Assembly (NCBI GenBank): GCA_905372305.1
Contig: CAJPOP010000001.1
Span: forward strand, 186,001-250,000
DNA from: Candidatus Saccharimonadota bacterium
Lineage (GTDB): Bacteria; Patescibacteriota; Saccharimonadia; Saccharimonadales; Saccharimonadaceae
Direction of reading: 5' to 3'
DNA length: 64,000 nt
In this document: in pieces, positions 8,798 to 18,510 of the stretch
Layout of the letters: every line of letters starts with the position of its first letter
How positions within the stretch are numbered: the first letter of the stretch is position 1
The notes under the pieces: model-generated
Told to the model about the DNA's origin: nothing
What the model saw: only the letters and a program-made list of their open reading frames with translations
Databases searched by the model: none
Translations under genes and position numbers: made by a program

Positions 8798-9844
8798 ATG
8801 GCGAAGGCAGACGACAAAAAAACAAACAAGGCAGTAGCGGCTGAGAAAAAGGCTGATGATGGCAAATTAAAAGCGCTGGGCCTGGCCATGGATCAAATCA
8901 CAAAGCAGTTTGGTGATGGCTCAATCATGAAACTAGGTGAGGCGCACAAAGTCGATGTTGAAGTGATTCCGTCAGGCTCGCTGAGCCTCGATTTGGCGCT
9001 GGGCGGCGGCTATCCAAAGGGTCGCATCATTGAGATTTACGGCCCAGAAAGTTCAGGTAAGACAACTCTGACACTGCACGCCATTGCCGAAATTCAAAAG
9101 CAGGGCGGCACAGCAGCCTTTATTGACGCTGAACATGCGCTTGACCCGGCCTACGCTAAGCGTTTGGGCGTGGACACCGAAAACCTGTTGGTATCACAGC
9201 CAGACAACGGCGAGCAGGCATTGGAGATTACCGAAACATTGGTGCGCTCAAACGCGGTGGATCTGATCGTGGTGGACTCAGTGGCGGCATTGACACCGCA
9301 AGCAGAAATTGATGGCGACATGGGCGATTCGCACATGGGTCTGCAGGCACGGCTGATGAGCCAGGCGCTACGTAAACTAACCGGCATCATCAACAAGTCG
9401 AAAGCGACGGTGATTTTCATCAACCAAATTCGCATGAAGATTGGTGTGATGTTTGGTAATCCTGAGACCACGACGGGTGGTAACGCGCTGAAGTTTTACG
9501 CCTCGCAGCGGGTGGATATTCGCCGGATCGGGCAGATCAAGGTCGGTGATGATATCCTCGGTAACCGTACCAAGATCAAGGTGGTGAAAAATAAGATTGC
9601 GCCGCCATTTCGCATCGCTGAATTTGACATTATGTATAATGAAGGTATTTCTAAAACTGGCGACATCTTGGATTTGGCGGCTACGCACGGTATTGTTGAA
9701 AAATCTGGCGCCTTTTACAAATATAACGGCGAAACCATCGGTCAAGGCCGCGATAAAACTAAATTGTATCTGAAAGAAAACCCTAAAGTCTTGGCAGAAA
9801 TTGACCAGAAAGTTCGCGATAAGGTAAAAGAAGCGGAAGCCTGA
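8798..9844 (+). CDS. recA: Recombinase RecA
   Basis: Strand-exchange ATPase, 348 residues. Walker A GPESSGKTT, the Walker B-type segment LIVVDSVAAL, the L2-region segment NQIRMKIGVMFGNPETTTGG and the C-terminal region are all present. It lies directly upstream of recX, its modulator, in the same orientation. Confidence 0.98.
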   Translation: MAKADDKKTNKAVAAEKKADDGKLKALGLAMDQITKQFGDGSIMKLGEAHKVDVEVIPSGSLSLDLALGGGYPKGRIIEIYGPESSGKTTLTLHAIAEIQKQGGTAAFIDAEHALDPAYAKRLGVDTENLLVSQPDNGEQALEITETLVRSNAVDLIVVDSVAALTPQAEIDGDMGDSHMGLQARLMSQALRKLTGIINKSKATVIFINQIRMKIGVMFGNPETTTGGNALKFYASQRVDIRRIGQIKVGDDILGNRTKIKVVKNKIAPPFRIAEFDIMYNEGISKTGDILDLAATHGIVEKSGAFYKYNGETIGQGRDKTKLYLKENPKVLAEIDQKVRDKVKEAEA

Positions 9845-9867
9845 GGCTAATTTTGGCCAGATAGCGC

Positions 9868-10530
9868 ATGAAAATCACCGACATTTCTCTCCAGGCTCGC
9901 GATAAAAACCGTGTTAACGTGAGCGTTGACGGCAAGTACCGCTTCAGTCTTGATATCTTTCAAGTGGGCGAGTTGGGGCTGAAAGTTGGGCACGAATATA
10001 CCGATGAAGAACTGACAGCGCTGGAGGACGAGAGCCAGTTTGGTAAGCTGTACGCCCGCGCCATGGAGTATTGCTTAACGCGGCCGCGCTCGGTTAAGGA
10101 AATGCGCGATTATTTGCGGCGTAAAACCAGGCCGACCAAAAAGCGTTCGCCAAAGACTGGTGAAATTACCGAGCGTCCGGGCGTGAAGCCGGAAATTACC
10201 GAGCGGGTGTTGGCACGGCTGATTGATAAAAAATACCTTGATGATGAAAAGTTTGCCCGCTTTTGGCTGGAGCATCGTTTTTTACAGAAAGGCACTAGTG
10301 TTCGGAGGTTGAAGCTGGAGCTAGTCCAAAAGGGGATTGATCATTCAGTAATTGAACAGCTAATCGCCGAAAATATCCGCTCCGACGACGAGGAATTGCA
10401 AAAAATTATCGCTAAAAAACGCTATAAATACGCTGGTGATGAGCAAAAATTTACGGCTTATCTAGCCCGTCAAGGGTTTTCATACGATGATATAAGATCC
10501 GCCCTAAATGCCAAGAACGATAATAATTAA
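9868..10530 (+). CDS. recX: Regulatory protein RecX
   Basis: 220 residues with the three-helix repeats of the family: AMEYCLTRPRSVKEMRDYL ... RVLARLIDKKYLDDEKFARFWLEHR ... KLELVQKGIDHSVIEQLI. It starts 24 nt after recA. RecX binds RecA filaments and limits their activity. It is convergent with the PRC-barrel gene only 4 nt downstream. Confidence 0.92.
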   Translation: MKITDISLQARDKNRVNVSVDGKYRFSLDIFQVGELGLKVGHEYTDEELTALEDESQFGKLYARAMEYCLTRPRSVKEMRDYLRRKTRPTKKRSPKTGEITERPGVKPEITERVLARLIDKKYLDDEKFARFWLEHRFLQKGTSVRRLKLELVQKGIDHSVIEQLIAENIRSDDEELQKIIAKKRYKYAGDEQKFTAYLARQGFSYDDIRSALNAKNDNN

Positions 10531-10534
10531 ACAG

Positions 10535-11125
10535 TTAGCGCCTATCTGTTGACTCTGGCTGGGTGCGCGGTTGTTTTCGGAAAGGGTTTTCGTAGCGGGT
10601 TGCCGGCGCTGCTTGCTGACGTTTTTCAATTTTATGCGAAACGGTGGCGGATTTGACAACAATTTGCGTGTCAGTAACCTTAATTATCTGCGAACGATGA
10701 ATTAATAGTTCGGTATCGCCAAAACTTTTCAGAAATGGCCGCCGAATACGCAGCTGCTGAACTAGGAAATTACCAGCGGTTATCGTATAGCCGATAACTT
10801 TGCCGATTTTATGCTTCTTTTCGTCGATGACGATTTTATCGTTTAGCGAAAAATTGATCTCATAAATTTTCTTAAGCTCAATAACATCGCTAACACTGAC
10901 TAGCTCGTCAACAGAGTCAATAATCATGCCGAGCGGTCCGATCTCGCGGACGTCTGCTACTCGTAAAAGGCTTGGGTTTTGATCAAGCAGCCTGCCTTCA
11001 AGTTCATACGCTATGATTGATAAGTTTCGCGGGTCAATAATTTCTCTAGAAGTCCGCGCTAACTCAGAACCAGTCTGCAGGCTCATTACGGGCATATGTA
11101 TAAATCTATCGGCAGCTATTAACAT
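10535..11125 (-). CDS. PRC-barrel domain protein
   Basis: 196 residues. Two PRC-barrel-like segments are visible: residues ~12-75 (MSLQTGSELARTSREIIDPRNL...) and 80-150 (NDKIVIDEKKHKIGKVIGYTI...). A basic, Gln/Pro-rich tail follows. Such barrels act as adaptor or RNA/protein-binding modules; a specific role is not evident. TATAAT (ATTATA at 11132-11137) lies 6 nt before the ATG, so it has its own promoter ahead of the neighbouring pilus operon. Confidence 0.7.
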   Translation of the reverse strand: MLIAADRFIHMPVMSLQTGSELARTSREIIDPRNLSIIAYELEGRLLDQNPSLLRVADVREIGPLGMIIDSVDELVSVSDVIELKKIYEINFSLNDKIVIDEKKHKIGKVIGYTITAGNFLVQQLRIRRPFLKSFGDTELLIHRSQIIKVTDTQIVVKSATVSHKIEKRQQAAPATRYENPFRKQPRTQPESTDRR

Positions 11126-11150
11126 ACCCTTATTATAATCTATTTATGCT

Positions 11151-11435
11151 TTATTCGGCAAATGGATTTGATCTGCCGGCAGGAAGCGAGAATGAATCAA
11201 TCGACGAACTGGCCGGCTCAAAGTTTTCGATTGACTTAATGGTTTTTTTATCGAAGATAGTCTCTGTGGTTTGAGATTGGTCGGGCGAGGTTGATAATAG
11301 CCCTATAAATAAAACGATAACCACTGCTACGCCGCCAATCACGATGAAGCTGTAAAGCATGACATGAAACCGCCATAAGAACTTGGCAACGGGCTTTATG
11401 ATAGGTTCTAATTGTGCTGATAGTGAATCTTTCAT
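11151..11435 (-). CDS. Small single-pass membrane protein of the pilus operon
   Basis: 94 residues with one membrane helix (MLYSFIVIGGVAVVIVLFIG) and a Ser/Pro-rich extracytoplasmic tail. Its start overlaps the stop of the PilO-like gene by 4 nt (ATGA), so it belongs to the pilus assembly operon and could fill the PilP position, but no PilP similarity is visible. Confidence 0.6.
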   Translation of the reverse strand: MKDSLSAQLEPIIKPVAKFLWRFHVMLYSFIVIGGVAVVIVLFIGLLSTSPDQSQTTETIFDKKTIKSIENFEPASSSIDSFSLPAGRSNPFAE

Positions 11436-12034
11436 CGTACGTATACTCCCAATTCTAATGATTGTGCTGAGACTTCGCCTCGCTGTTCGCCTCTGGATAT
11501 CGACACGCCGGAAATCTGCATTCGTGTCACATTATTTTCCACCAAATGCAGGAAATGTAGTAGATTGTTGTAAGGGACTTTGTCGCCGAGCTGAATAGAA
11601 ACTGTGATGCTTTTTACGCCGCTTACTGAAGTTGGCTTTTTAGTGGTGGTTTGGCTGCTTGACGAAGATGACTTAGAAGAGGTGCTGCCGTCCTGGAAAG
11701 TGAACGATTGTATCGGTACGTTTGCCTTGGCGGCGTAAATAGATAGATCGTTGATGATCTGGTTCTGGTACTGGTAGCTTTTTGACTCGGCAACAATCTG
11801 CTCTGCTTTTTTAGTAGCCACCGGATTTTTCTCTAGCTGGTCTTTCAATTTCAGCAAATTTTGAATTTTCATATCGACAGCTGAAGCTTCTGTTTGCATA
11901 TCGGCGACTTCTTTTGATGTGGTGCTTAAAAAAGAATAAGCGAAGTACGATCCGGCAACCATCGCTGCTAAGATTATAAGAAGAAACAGCGCTAAGACAA
12001 TGCGTGCCGAACTAGCAGTTAAACCTTTTTTCAT
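11432..12034 (-). CDS. PilO-like type IV pilus inner-membrane protein
   Basis: 200 residues: an N-terminal membrane helix (ARIVLALFLLIILAAMVAG), a coiled-coil stretch, then a periplasmic-type ferredoxin-like domain with a Ser/Thr-rich insertion. It follows pilN with a 4-nt overlap. In the family PilO forms the alignment complex with PilM and PilN. Identity rests on topology and operon position more than on sequence. Confidence 0.7.
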   Translation of the reverse strand: MKKGLTASSARIVLALFLLIILAAMVAGSYFAYSFLSTTSKEVADMQTEASAVDMKIQNLLKLKDQLEKNPVATKKAEQIVAESKSYQYQNQIINDLSIYAAKANVPIQSFTFQDGSTSSKSSSSSSQTTTKKPTSVSGVKSITVSIQLGDKVPYNNLLHFLHLVENNVTRMQISGVSISRGEQRGEVSAQSLELGVYVR

Positions 12035-12597
12035 TGCTTGGCTACCTCCGGTTTTAGTGTAACGTTAATACTAATAGAAACTGGATAGTCTCCTTTTTCG
12101 GCGCCGCTGGTGGCTGAGCTGATTGACTCCAGGTGAACATTCTGAAAGATGCCAGATTCTTCTAAGCTAGTTTTTAAGCGCAGAGCATCATTGTTGGTTT
12201 TTCCAAGGGCGCTTAGGGATGTCGGCGCTCCAAAGGTTGATGAATCAAGTGTCAATGATTGCAATACAACATTTGACGGCAGTGCTTTGGCGATTTTGGC
12301 GATGACGCTTGAGTAATGTACTTCATTACCTAAAATAGCCTTCGCTGTCGATAAGTTATTCTTAAAAGAGTCAACATTCTTTTGCACTACTTGATATTCG
12401 GTTAACTTGCGATTGCCTTCGTCGATAGCGTCTTGGGCTGTTGATTTATTATTAGTTAGCAACAAATAAAATCCAGCAATCGTCACGGCCAATAACCCTA
12501 ACAAAGATAACGACACGATACAATAGCGGCGTAGCAGCACGTTTACTCTTCCGGCGGTAATTTGTTTTTTCTCTTGGGGAGGGAGAAGGTTAATCAT
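12031..12597 (-). CDS. pilN: PilN-like type IV pilus protein
   Basis: 188 residues. It starts with MINLLPPQEKK, the short N-terminal motif by which PilN docks to PilM, followed by a membrane helix (IVSLSLLGLLAVTIAGFYLLL) and a coiled coil plus small domain. It overlaps pilM upstream by 8 nt and the PilO-like gene downstream by 4 nt. Confidence 0.85.
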   Translation of the reverse strand: MINLLPPQEKKQITAGRVNVLLRRYCIVSLSLLGLLAVTIAGFYLLLTNNKSTAQDAIDEGNRKLTEYQVVQKNVDSFKNNLSTAKAILGNEVHYSSVIAKIAKALPSNVVLQSLTLDSSTFGAPTSLSALGKTNNDALRLKTSLEESGIFQNVHLESISSATSGAEKGDYPVSISINVTLKPEVAKQ

Positions 12598-13642
12598 AGA
12601 TATCCTCCGATCTTATTAAGGCTAATCCTGCGACAGCCACAAACTGCGCCCGCTGCTGTTTCGCCGGTTGTTCCAGCTTGCCAAAATCCAGCGATTGCCA
12701 CGGGCTGGCGACGCGCGCTGGCATGACTAACTCATTCGTGAAAAACTCGCCGATGCCTGGCAGGTTGCTGCCGCCGCCAACGATAAGCACTTGCTCAATC
12801 TTTTTATCCGACGGGAAGCGGTCAGTGTAGTACCGCATGACTTTCTTAATCTCGCTGGTCATTTTCAATAAACTAGGCTTCAATGCTTCCATGATCCTGG
12901 CTTGGCGAGGTCCCGGGTTAAGGCCGTTCAGGACTTTGAACTGGTGGGCTGTCTCAACAGGGACGTCCATCTTTTTCGCTAAGTCTAAGGTCAGAGTGTG
13001 TCCGCCGACATTCAGTCCGCCAGTTACCCGAACGTCAGAATTAAGGATAACGATATCGGTGGTGGCTAAGCCGACATCCACGATAATTGTTGGCAAAACG
13101 CCTTCTTCGGTTCTTTTTATTAAGCGGGCTATTGAGTTAGCATCTGGTTCAATAGTAGCAACCTCCAGCCGGCATTGTTTAGATGCCTCAAGTACGTTAT
13201 CGATAAGCTTTTTCGGCGCTGCGCACATTAAAACGGTCAGTTCTTCTTTACCGCGGCTAATTACCTGATAATCCAAATAAAGCGATTCCAAAGAAACCGG
13301 TATATATTGTTCAGCCTCAAGGTTAACAGCGTTGCGGATATTCTTCTCTTCGCTGATCGGCATTGAAAATGTCCGTGAAAATGTCCGGCTTGTCGGCACG
13401 CCCAGCGCCACCCGATTGCTGTCAATTCTGCCGACAATGTTATTATTAAGCATTTCTTTCAACTTGCCAGCAATATATTCGACGTCGTCTCCAGAGTCAT
13501 TGCCGCTTTTTTGCGGATCTAAACTAATCGAACCATAGCCGTGGACAAGCATTTTATTCTTGTCAATCGACATAATCCTCATGCTAGTTTTACTAACATC
13601 AAGTCCGATAACTGGTTTGTTCTTATAAAAAATGTTTGACAT
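12590..13642 (-). CDS. pilM: PilM, actin-like type IV pilus assembly ATPase
   Basis: 350 residues of the FtsA/actin-like fold: VIGLDVSKTSMRIM (phosphate 1), TIIVDVGLATTDIVIL (phosphate 2) and VLIVGGGSNLPGIGEFF (adenosine motif). It is the cytoplasmic ring component that binds the PilN N-terminus. A leader with AGGTGGG precedes the ATG, and a TACAAT lies about 33 nt upstream, so this gene may have its own promoter downstream of pilC. Confidence 0.9.
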   Translation of the reverse strand: MSNIFYKNKPVIGLDVSKTSMRIMSIDKNKMLVHGYGSISLDPQKSGNDSGDDVEYIAGKLKEMLNNNIVGRIDSNRVALGVPTSRTFSRTFSMPISEEKNIRNAVNLEAEQYIPVSLESLYLDYQVISRGKEELTVLMCAAPKKLIDNVLEASKQCRLEVATIEPDANSIARLIKRTEEGVLPTIIVDVGLATTDIVILNSDVRVTGGLNVGGHTLTLDLAKKMDVPVETAHQFKVLNGLNPGPRQARIMEALKPSLLKMTSEIKKVMRYYTDRFPSDKKIEQVLIVGGGSNLPGIGEFFTNELVMPARVASPWQSLDFGKLEQPAKQQRAQFVAVAGLALIRSEDIYD

Positions 13643-13694
13643 TTAATTTTCCCACCTGTACTTAAAGTATTGTAGCATAAACATTTTATAAATA

Positions 13695-14918
13695 CTATGA
13701 TTTTATTTGCTGAGCTAGTCCGGTTATCGGCATCATGACGCTGGCGGCGACTAACCCGACCATTCCGCCCATAAACACAATCATCACCGGCTCGATAATG
13801 GAGCTGATGCTGTCGATGGCGGTATCGACCTCTTCTTCATAAAAATCAGCGACTTTAACGAGGACTTTATCGGTTTGTCCAGTCTCTTCGCCGACGGAAA
13901 GCATTTGGGCGACAATTGGCGGATACAGCTCTTCATCTTCAGCAATTATTTTTGACAAAACTTCGCCGCCTTGAACGCGTTTGGCAGCGCTTTTCAGGGA
14001 TTCCTCGTAAACGGTGTTGCCGACTGCTCTGGCTGTCACGTCGAGGGCCTCTAAAACAGCTACGCCGGCGCCAATTAAAGCCGAGAATGTCCGCGTAAAA
14101 CGCGCGACCGCCACTTTCCTGACAATCTTACCGACGAGAGGCGCTTTTATTAGGAATTTGTCAAATTTTTTCTTGCCGTTTGGTGTTTTAATATAGCGGA
14201 GCGTCGTCCAAACCATGCCAGCTAAAACAGGAATAATCAAATACCAAAACGACACTAAAAAGCCGCTGATGCCGAGCATCGCTTGGGTAAGTGCTGGCAA
14301 TTCCGCGTCGTTGCCAGCAAGATCTTTGATAGTTCTGCCGATAACCGGAATCACGAAGATCATCAAGCCGAAGAATGCACCGATAGTAATGACGACCAGC
14401 ACCATCGGGTATGTCATAGCGCCTTTGATTTTCTTTTTAATAGAAGCATTTTTTTCCTGCTGCAATGCCAAGCGTTTCAAAATATCGTCCAAAATACCGC
14501 CCGCCTCGCCAGCTGCTACCATATTGACATAGATATCGTTAAATGAATCGGGATGTTTTCCTAGGGCATCGGCGAGTGCCATTCCGCCTTCAACGTCCTT
14601 GATGATAGCGTTAATCGTATCGCGGAAACCAGCAGTCTCGGCATGTTGCGCCATTGAACTAAGCGCGCGAAGAATTGGCACGCCGGCTGAAACCATGGCG
14701 CTCAGCTGCCGGGTGAACATCACCAACTCTTCAGTCTTAACGCCTTTTTTCTTGCCAAATGTGAAACCGGAGCTTTTACTGTTCTGTTCCTTTATACTAA
14801 TTAATTTTAAGCCGCGGGTTTTTACAAGGTTGATGGCCGACAAACGGTCAGTGGCTTCAATTGTCGAACTGACGGTTTCCTTTTTTGAGTTAACTGCTAA
14901 AAATTCAAAACTTGGCAT
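13695..14918 (-). CDS. pilC: PilC/GspF-family pilus assembly platform protein
   Basis: Polytopic inner-membrane platform. Two T2SSF domains are visible (MFTRQLSAMVSAGVPILRAL... and FTRTFSALIGAGVAVLEALD...) with three long hydrophobic segments. The start is placed at 14918 (MPSFEF) because GGGAG lies 7 nt upstream; an in-frame ATG at 14954 lies inside pilB. The gene follows pilB after only 4 nt. Confidence 0.93.
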   Translation of the reverse strand: MPSFEFLAVNSKKETVSSTIEATDRLSAINLVKTRGLKLISIKEQNSKSSGFTFGKKKGVKTEELVMFTRQLSAMVSAGVPILRALSSMAQHAETAGFRDTINAIIKDVEGGMALADALGKHPDSFNDIYVNMVAAGEAGGILDDILKRLALQQEKNASIKKKIKGAMTYPMVLVVITIGAFFGLMIFVIPVIGRTIKDLAGNDAELPALTQAMLGISGFLVSFWYLIIPVLAGMVWTTLRYIKTPNGKKKFDKFLIKAPLVGKIVRKVAVARFTRTFSALIGAGVAVLEALDVTARAVGNTVYEESLKSAAKRVQGGEVLSKIIAEDEELYPPIVAQMLSVGEETGQTDKVLVKVADFYEEEVDTAIDSISSIIEPVMIVFMGGMVGLVAASVMMPITGLAQQIKS

Positions 14919-14922
14919 ATAT

Positions 14923-16701
14923 TTACTCCCTTGTTGCTCGTAATACTTCCTCAATTGTTGTTACTCCCCGCAGGGATTTTATTAGACCATCTGTTTGCAT
15001 AGTGACCATTCCTTCTGAGATAGCTTGTTCTTGTATATCATTGCTGGTGGCGTTAGCGGTAATCATTTTTTGGATAGGCACTGATATGCCGAGTACCTCG
15101 TAAATACCAACACGGCCCCTAAAGCCGACATGATTGCACTCGTCGCAGCCTTCGGGATTTGGCCGCCACAGGCGTTGAATTGTTACATCGGTCGAACCCA
15201 TCGGCGTGTCGCCGCCAATTTTATCGGCAAAGGCTTGTCCTTCAAGTTCGTGCAGCCGCTGGATAGAACCTTGTTTTAGGCTAAACATTTGCACGATATA
15301 ACTGAGTTCTTCAGCGTTAGGTACGTATTCCTGCCGGCAATTCATGCATAACCGCCGCACCAAGCGCTGGCCGATCACCGCCTTAACCGTCGAAGCAATC
15401 AAGAAGGGTTCAATTCCCATATCCAATAAACGCGGCAAACAAGTCGCTGCATTATTGGTGTGCAGGGTGGAAAACACCAAGTGTCCAGTCAGCGCTGCCT
15501 GCACGCCCAAGTTAGCCGTCTCGCCGTCGCGAATCTCGCCAACCATGATGATGTTCGGGTCTTGGCGAAGCAGCGCGCGCAGTCCTGAGGCGAAGGTCAT
15601 GCCGGCTTTGGCATTAGTCTGGGTTTGGTTGACACCTGGGATTTTATACTCGACTGGGTCTTCAATCGTTGAAATATTAACGTCTGGCGTATTAAGCTCT
15701 GACAACACGCTAAACAAGCTGGTTGACTTTCCCGAACCAGTCGGCCCAGTCACCAAAATCATACCGTTTGGTTGCGCCATGGCGTCTTTTACGGTAGCTA
15801 GCGATAATCCCCAGTAGCCAAGTTTATCAAGCGAAATTGCCTGGTTTGACTCGTCCAGAATACGCATCACCACCTTCTCGCCGTCGGCAATTGGCAGGGT
15901 CGAGACACGCAGCGCGTATTGTTTGCCGGAAACTTTTATCTTAAAGCGTCCGTCTTGCGGCACGCGGCGTTCGTCAATCTTCAGATTTGATAAAATTTTA
16001 ATGCGGCTAACCAATGCGCCGTGAACATTGCGCGGCAGCTTGTTGACCTCTTTTAATACGCCGTCGATACGGTAGCGGACTTGGACGTAATCCTCGCGCG
16101 GCTCAATATGGATGTCAGAGGCGTTGGATTTGATGGCGTATTCCAGTAACAAATTAACCGTCTGGGCAATCGGTGAATTTTCCGCGAAATCATCCTGGCT
16201 AACGTTTTGATCTTCGGCAGAAGCGTCTTTTTGGACAGAAATAACCTCGTCCAATTCGTCGTTCATGTCGCCGCGGTAATTCTCCAAGCAATCCAGAATA
16301 TTGCTTTTTGTTGCCAGGAAAACCTTAGTGTTGTAGCCAATTTCCTTTTGAATAAAGTTAAGCGCCTGTACATCGTCAGGATCTTCCATCGCCAGCGACA
16401 AGCTGCCGTCATCGTTTATCGCGAACAGAACGACATTATATTGGCGGGCAATATGCTCCGGGATTTTCTTCAAAACATCGTCCAAAATATCTTTCGGTTC
16501 AATTCTGACAAACGGCACGTCAATCAATTCACCGATCATTTTGGTTAGTTTTTCATCGGAGATGACTTTTTGGTCAATGACCATTTCTTGCAGAGTCTGT
16601 TTCGACCGTTTAGCGAGCGTCTTTAACTCATCAAGCTGCGAATCATTAACGATCCCACCCTGTTTCAGAAGTTTTTCAACTGTCTCGTCCGAAACGCGCA
16701 T
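14923..16701 (-). CDS. pilB: PilB type IV pilus extension ATPase
   Basis: 592 residues. It has an N-terminal MshEN/GspE-N domain, Walker A GPTGSGKSTS, Asp/His boxes (TIEDPVEY, LLRQDPNIIMVGEIRD, HLVFSTLHTN) and a zinc site CMNC ... CDEC. It powers pilus extension. First gene of the minus-strand pilB-pilC-pilM-pilN-pilO run. No separate PilT retraction ATPase is seen in this window. Confidence 0.96.
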   Translation of the reverse strand: MRVSDETVEKLLKQGGIVNDSQLDELKTLAKRSKQTLQEMVIDQKVISDEKLTKMIGELIDVPFVRIEPKDILDDVLKKIPEHIARQYNVVLFAINDDGSLSLAMEDPDDVQALNFIQKEIGYNTKVFLATKSNILDCLENYRGDMNDELDEVISVQKDASAEDQNVSQDDFAENSPIAQTVNLLLEYAIKSNASDIHIEPREDYVQVRYRIDGVLKEVNKLPRNVHGALVSRIKILSNLKIDERRVPQDGRFKIKVSGKQYALRVSTLPIADGEKVVMRILDESNQAISLDKLGYWGLSLATVKDAMAQPNGMILVTGPTGSGKSTSLFSVLSELNTPDVNISTIEDPVEYKIPGVNQTQTNAKAGMTFASGLRALLRQDPNIIMVGEIRDGETANLGVQAALTGHLVFSTLHTNNAATCLPRLLDMGIEPFLIASTVKAVIGQRLVRRLCMNCRQEYVPNAEELSYIVQMFSLKQGSIQRLHELEGQAFADKIGGDTPMGSTDVTIQRLWRPNPEGCDECNHVGFRGRVGIYEVLGISVPIQKMITANATSNDIQEQAISEGMVTMQTDGLIKSLRGVTTIEEVLRATRE

Positions 16702-16837
16702 AATTCTTATGGTTATTGTACTATTGTCGCTAAAAAAAAGCTAGCGCATACCGACGCGAATTTTAAAGTCAGACCCCACTCAAATCAAAAATCTAATACG
16801 CGTCAATATATCGCTATAAAATGGTATAATAAAAGCA

Positions 16838-17296
16838 GTGAAAATTGATAACGAGGCAAGAATGAAGCAGCTGGGCGAGGCGATCGGCCGGTCGGTTTCT
16901 GGCGGCGAAGTTTTGGAATTGGTAGGCGATATTGGTGCGGGAAAAACCACGTTGACCAAAGGTATTGCGCGAGCGCTAGGGGTTAATGAGCCGGTGCAAA
17001 GTCCGACTTTCACGATTTCACGCGTTTATGATTCGCCTAAAGGCTTGCGTTTGGCGCATTATGATTTTTATCGTTTGGGTGAGGCGGGTATTATGGGCGA
17101 TGAGATTCGCGAAGCTATGGACGATGATTCGGTAATAATCGTTGAGTGGGCGGGCGCGGTTGATGATAATTTGCCGAAAGATCGCTTGGTGGTAAAAATT
17201 ACAACAATTAGCGAGGAAGAGCGGCTAGTGGAATTTCATCCCGGCGGTAAAAAGTCGGCTGAACTTTGGCAGAAGATAAAGGAGAATTTGGCGTGA
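16838..17296 (+). CDS. tsaE: tRNA threonylcarbamoyladenosine biosynthesis ATPase TsaE
   Basis: 152 residues with Walker A LVGDIGAGKTTLTKGIARALG, FTISRVYDSPKGLRLAHYDFYRLG and IIVEWAG, all typical of TsaE/YjeE. It acts with TsaB and TsaD in t6A37 formation. The start is GTG, 7 nt after TATAAT at 16825-16830. The stop overlaps the GTG start of tsaB. Confidence 0.94.
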   Translation: MKIDNEARMKQLGEAIGRSVSGGEVLELVGDIGAGKTTLTKGIARALGVNEPVQSPTFTISRVYDSPKGLRLAHYDFYRLGEAGIMGDEIREAMDDDSVIIVEWAGAVDDNLPKDRLVVKITTISEEERLVEFHPGGKKSAELWQKIKENLA

Positions 17297-17667
17297 TAAT
17301 TTTATTAGATACTTCGACAGCAACTTGTTTTTTGACGGTAGTTGATGATGAGATTCGGCAGGATTTTGAGTGGCAAGCGGGGCGGACATTGGCGCGCGGT
17401 TTATTGAAGTTTTTGGAAGAAAAAACCGGCGATTTGCATGATATCAGCGGTATCGGCGTAATGAAAGGGCCGGGCAGTTTTACTGGACTGAGGATTGGAT
17501 TGACGGTTGCCAATACTCTGGCGGATAGTCTGAACATACCAATTGCCGGTGCAACGGGCGAAGACTGGCGGGAGATGGCGCTTAAAAAACTGCACGCTGG
17601 TGAGAATGAGAAAATCGTTATGCCAGAGTATGGTGCCGCCGCTCATATTACCGCGCCGCGAAAATGA
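17293..17667 (+). CDS. tsaB: Short TsaB-like protein (t6A biosynthesis)
   Basis: 124 residues from a GTG that overlaps the tsaE stop (GTGA). The N-terminal half of TsaB is clear: ILLDTSTATCFLTVVD and GPGSFTGLRIGLTVANTLAD. Bacterial TsaB is usually ~220 residues, so the second lobe is mostly missing. The N-terminal lobe that pairs with TsaD is retained, so it may still work as a minimal TsaB. Confidence 0.85.
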   Translation: MIILLDTSTATCFLTVVDDEIRQDFEWQAGRTLARGLLKFLEEKTGDLHDISGIGVMKGPGSFTGLRIGLTVANTLADSLNIPIAGATGEDWREMALKKLHAGENEKIVMPEYGAAAHITAPRK

Positions 17668-17691
17668 TTACGGTTATGCTATAATTACGGC

Positions 17692-18510
17692 ATGACAGAG
17701 CGCGCCATAAAATCAAAACAGCCCGTAAAACGTAAGAAGAAAGCTATAAAAGCCACGAAAGTCGATATGCCTCAGCCAAACAGCGCGGCGGAAGCGGCTA
17801 TTTTTGTTGGTAGTTTGGGGATAATTGTATATGCGATTTTTGTAATTATAAGGACGCTGCTTGCTATAGGTTTTAGCCGTGCTTCTGGCGGCGGCGGGGA
17901 GGTCATAGGTATCGTAGTAATTTTATTTGGGGTTAATATTGCATTACAAAGTATGCTTCTTCTCAAAGAAGCTCGCCGCGTTGATCGTTATAACCAAAGA
18001 ATTGTTGCAATATATATGGTAATTGCGCCGCTGTTGCTTATTTTATTGTCGACAATAATAGCGATGCTTTATCGTGACAATGGAAGTTGTATACATGGCG
18101 ATAATTCAAATATAGTGTGCGTTTTTATAAATGAGATACATTCTATTAGTATACTAGCGTCCAAACCTTCATTTATTGTGTCTGTGATAGGCTCACTATA
18201 TTTGTGGTTCCTATTGAGAAGAAAAGATAAATTATTCTGGATATATGACGAGGCCTCAAAAAATAAAGTTGCCAGTGAAGAAATAATAGAGCGATCAAAA
18301 AGTTTTCGTAGAATTGGCATTGCGCTCATGGTCATAACGGTAGTACTTTATATTATCAGGATTCTTGGATTTATGCCTCGCGGATTTATAAGTCCAGACC
18401 AGGGATGGCTCCAGTTTGCTATATTAAGCTCAATTGATTATTTCTTTACTTCTATGATCTGGGTACTGTTCATTATTGCTGGAATTATATTTTTCATAAA
18501 AAGCAAATAG
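17692..18510 (+). CDS. Polytopic membrane protein, unknown
   Basis: 272 residues: a Lys-rich cytoplasmic N-terminus and about six hydrophobic segments (for example EAAIFVGSLGIIVYAIFVII, IYMVIAPLLLILLSTIIAML and SIDYFFTSMIWVLFIIAGII). Two Cys lie in the loop near residues 138-147. TATAAT at 17680-17685 is 6 nt before the ATG. No family recognised. Confidence 0.65.
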   Translation: MTERAIKSKQPVKRKKKAIKATKVDMPQPNSAAEAAIFVGSLGIIVYAIFVIIRTLLAIGFSRASGGGGEVIGIVVILFGVNIALQSMLLLKEARRVDRYNQRIVAIYMVIAPLLLILLSTIIAMLYRDNGSCIHGDNSNIVCVFINEIHSISILASKPSFIVSVIGSLYLWFLLRRKDKLFWIYDEASKNKVASEEIIERSKSFRRIGIALMVITVVLYIIRILGFMPRGFISPDQGWLQFAILSSIDYFFTSMIWVLFIIAGIIFFIKSK

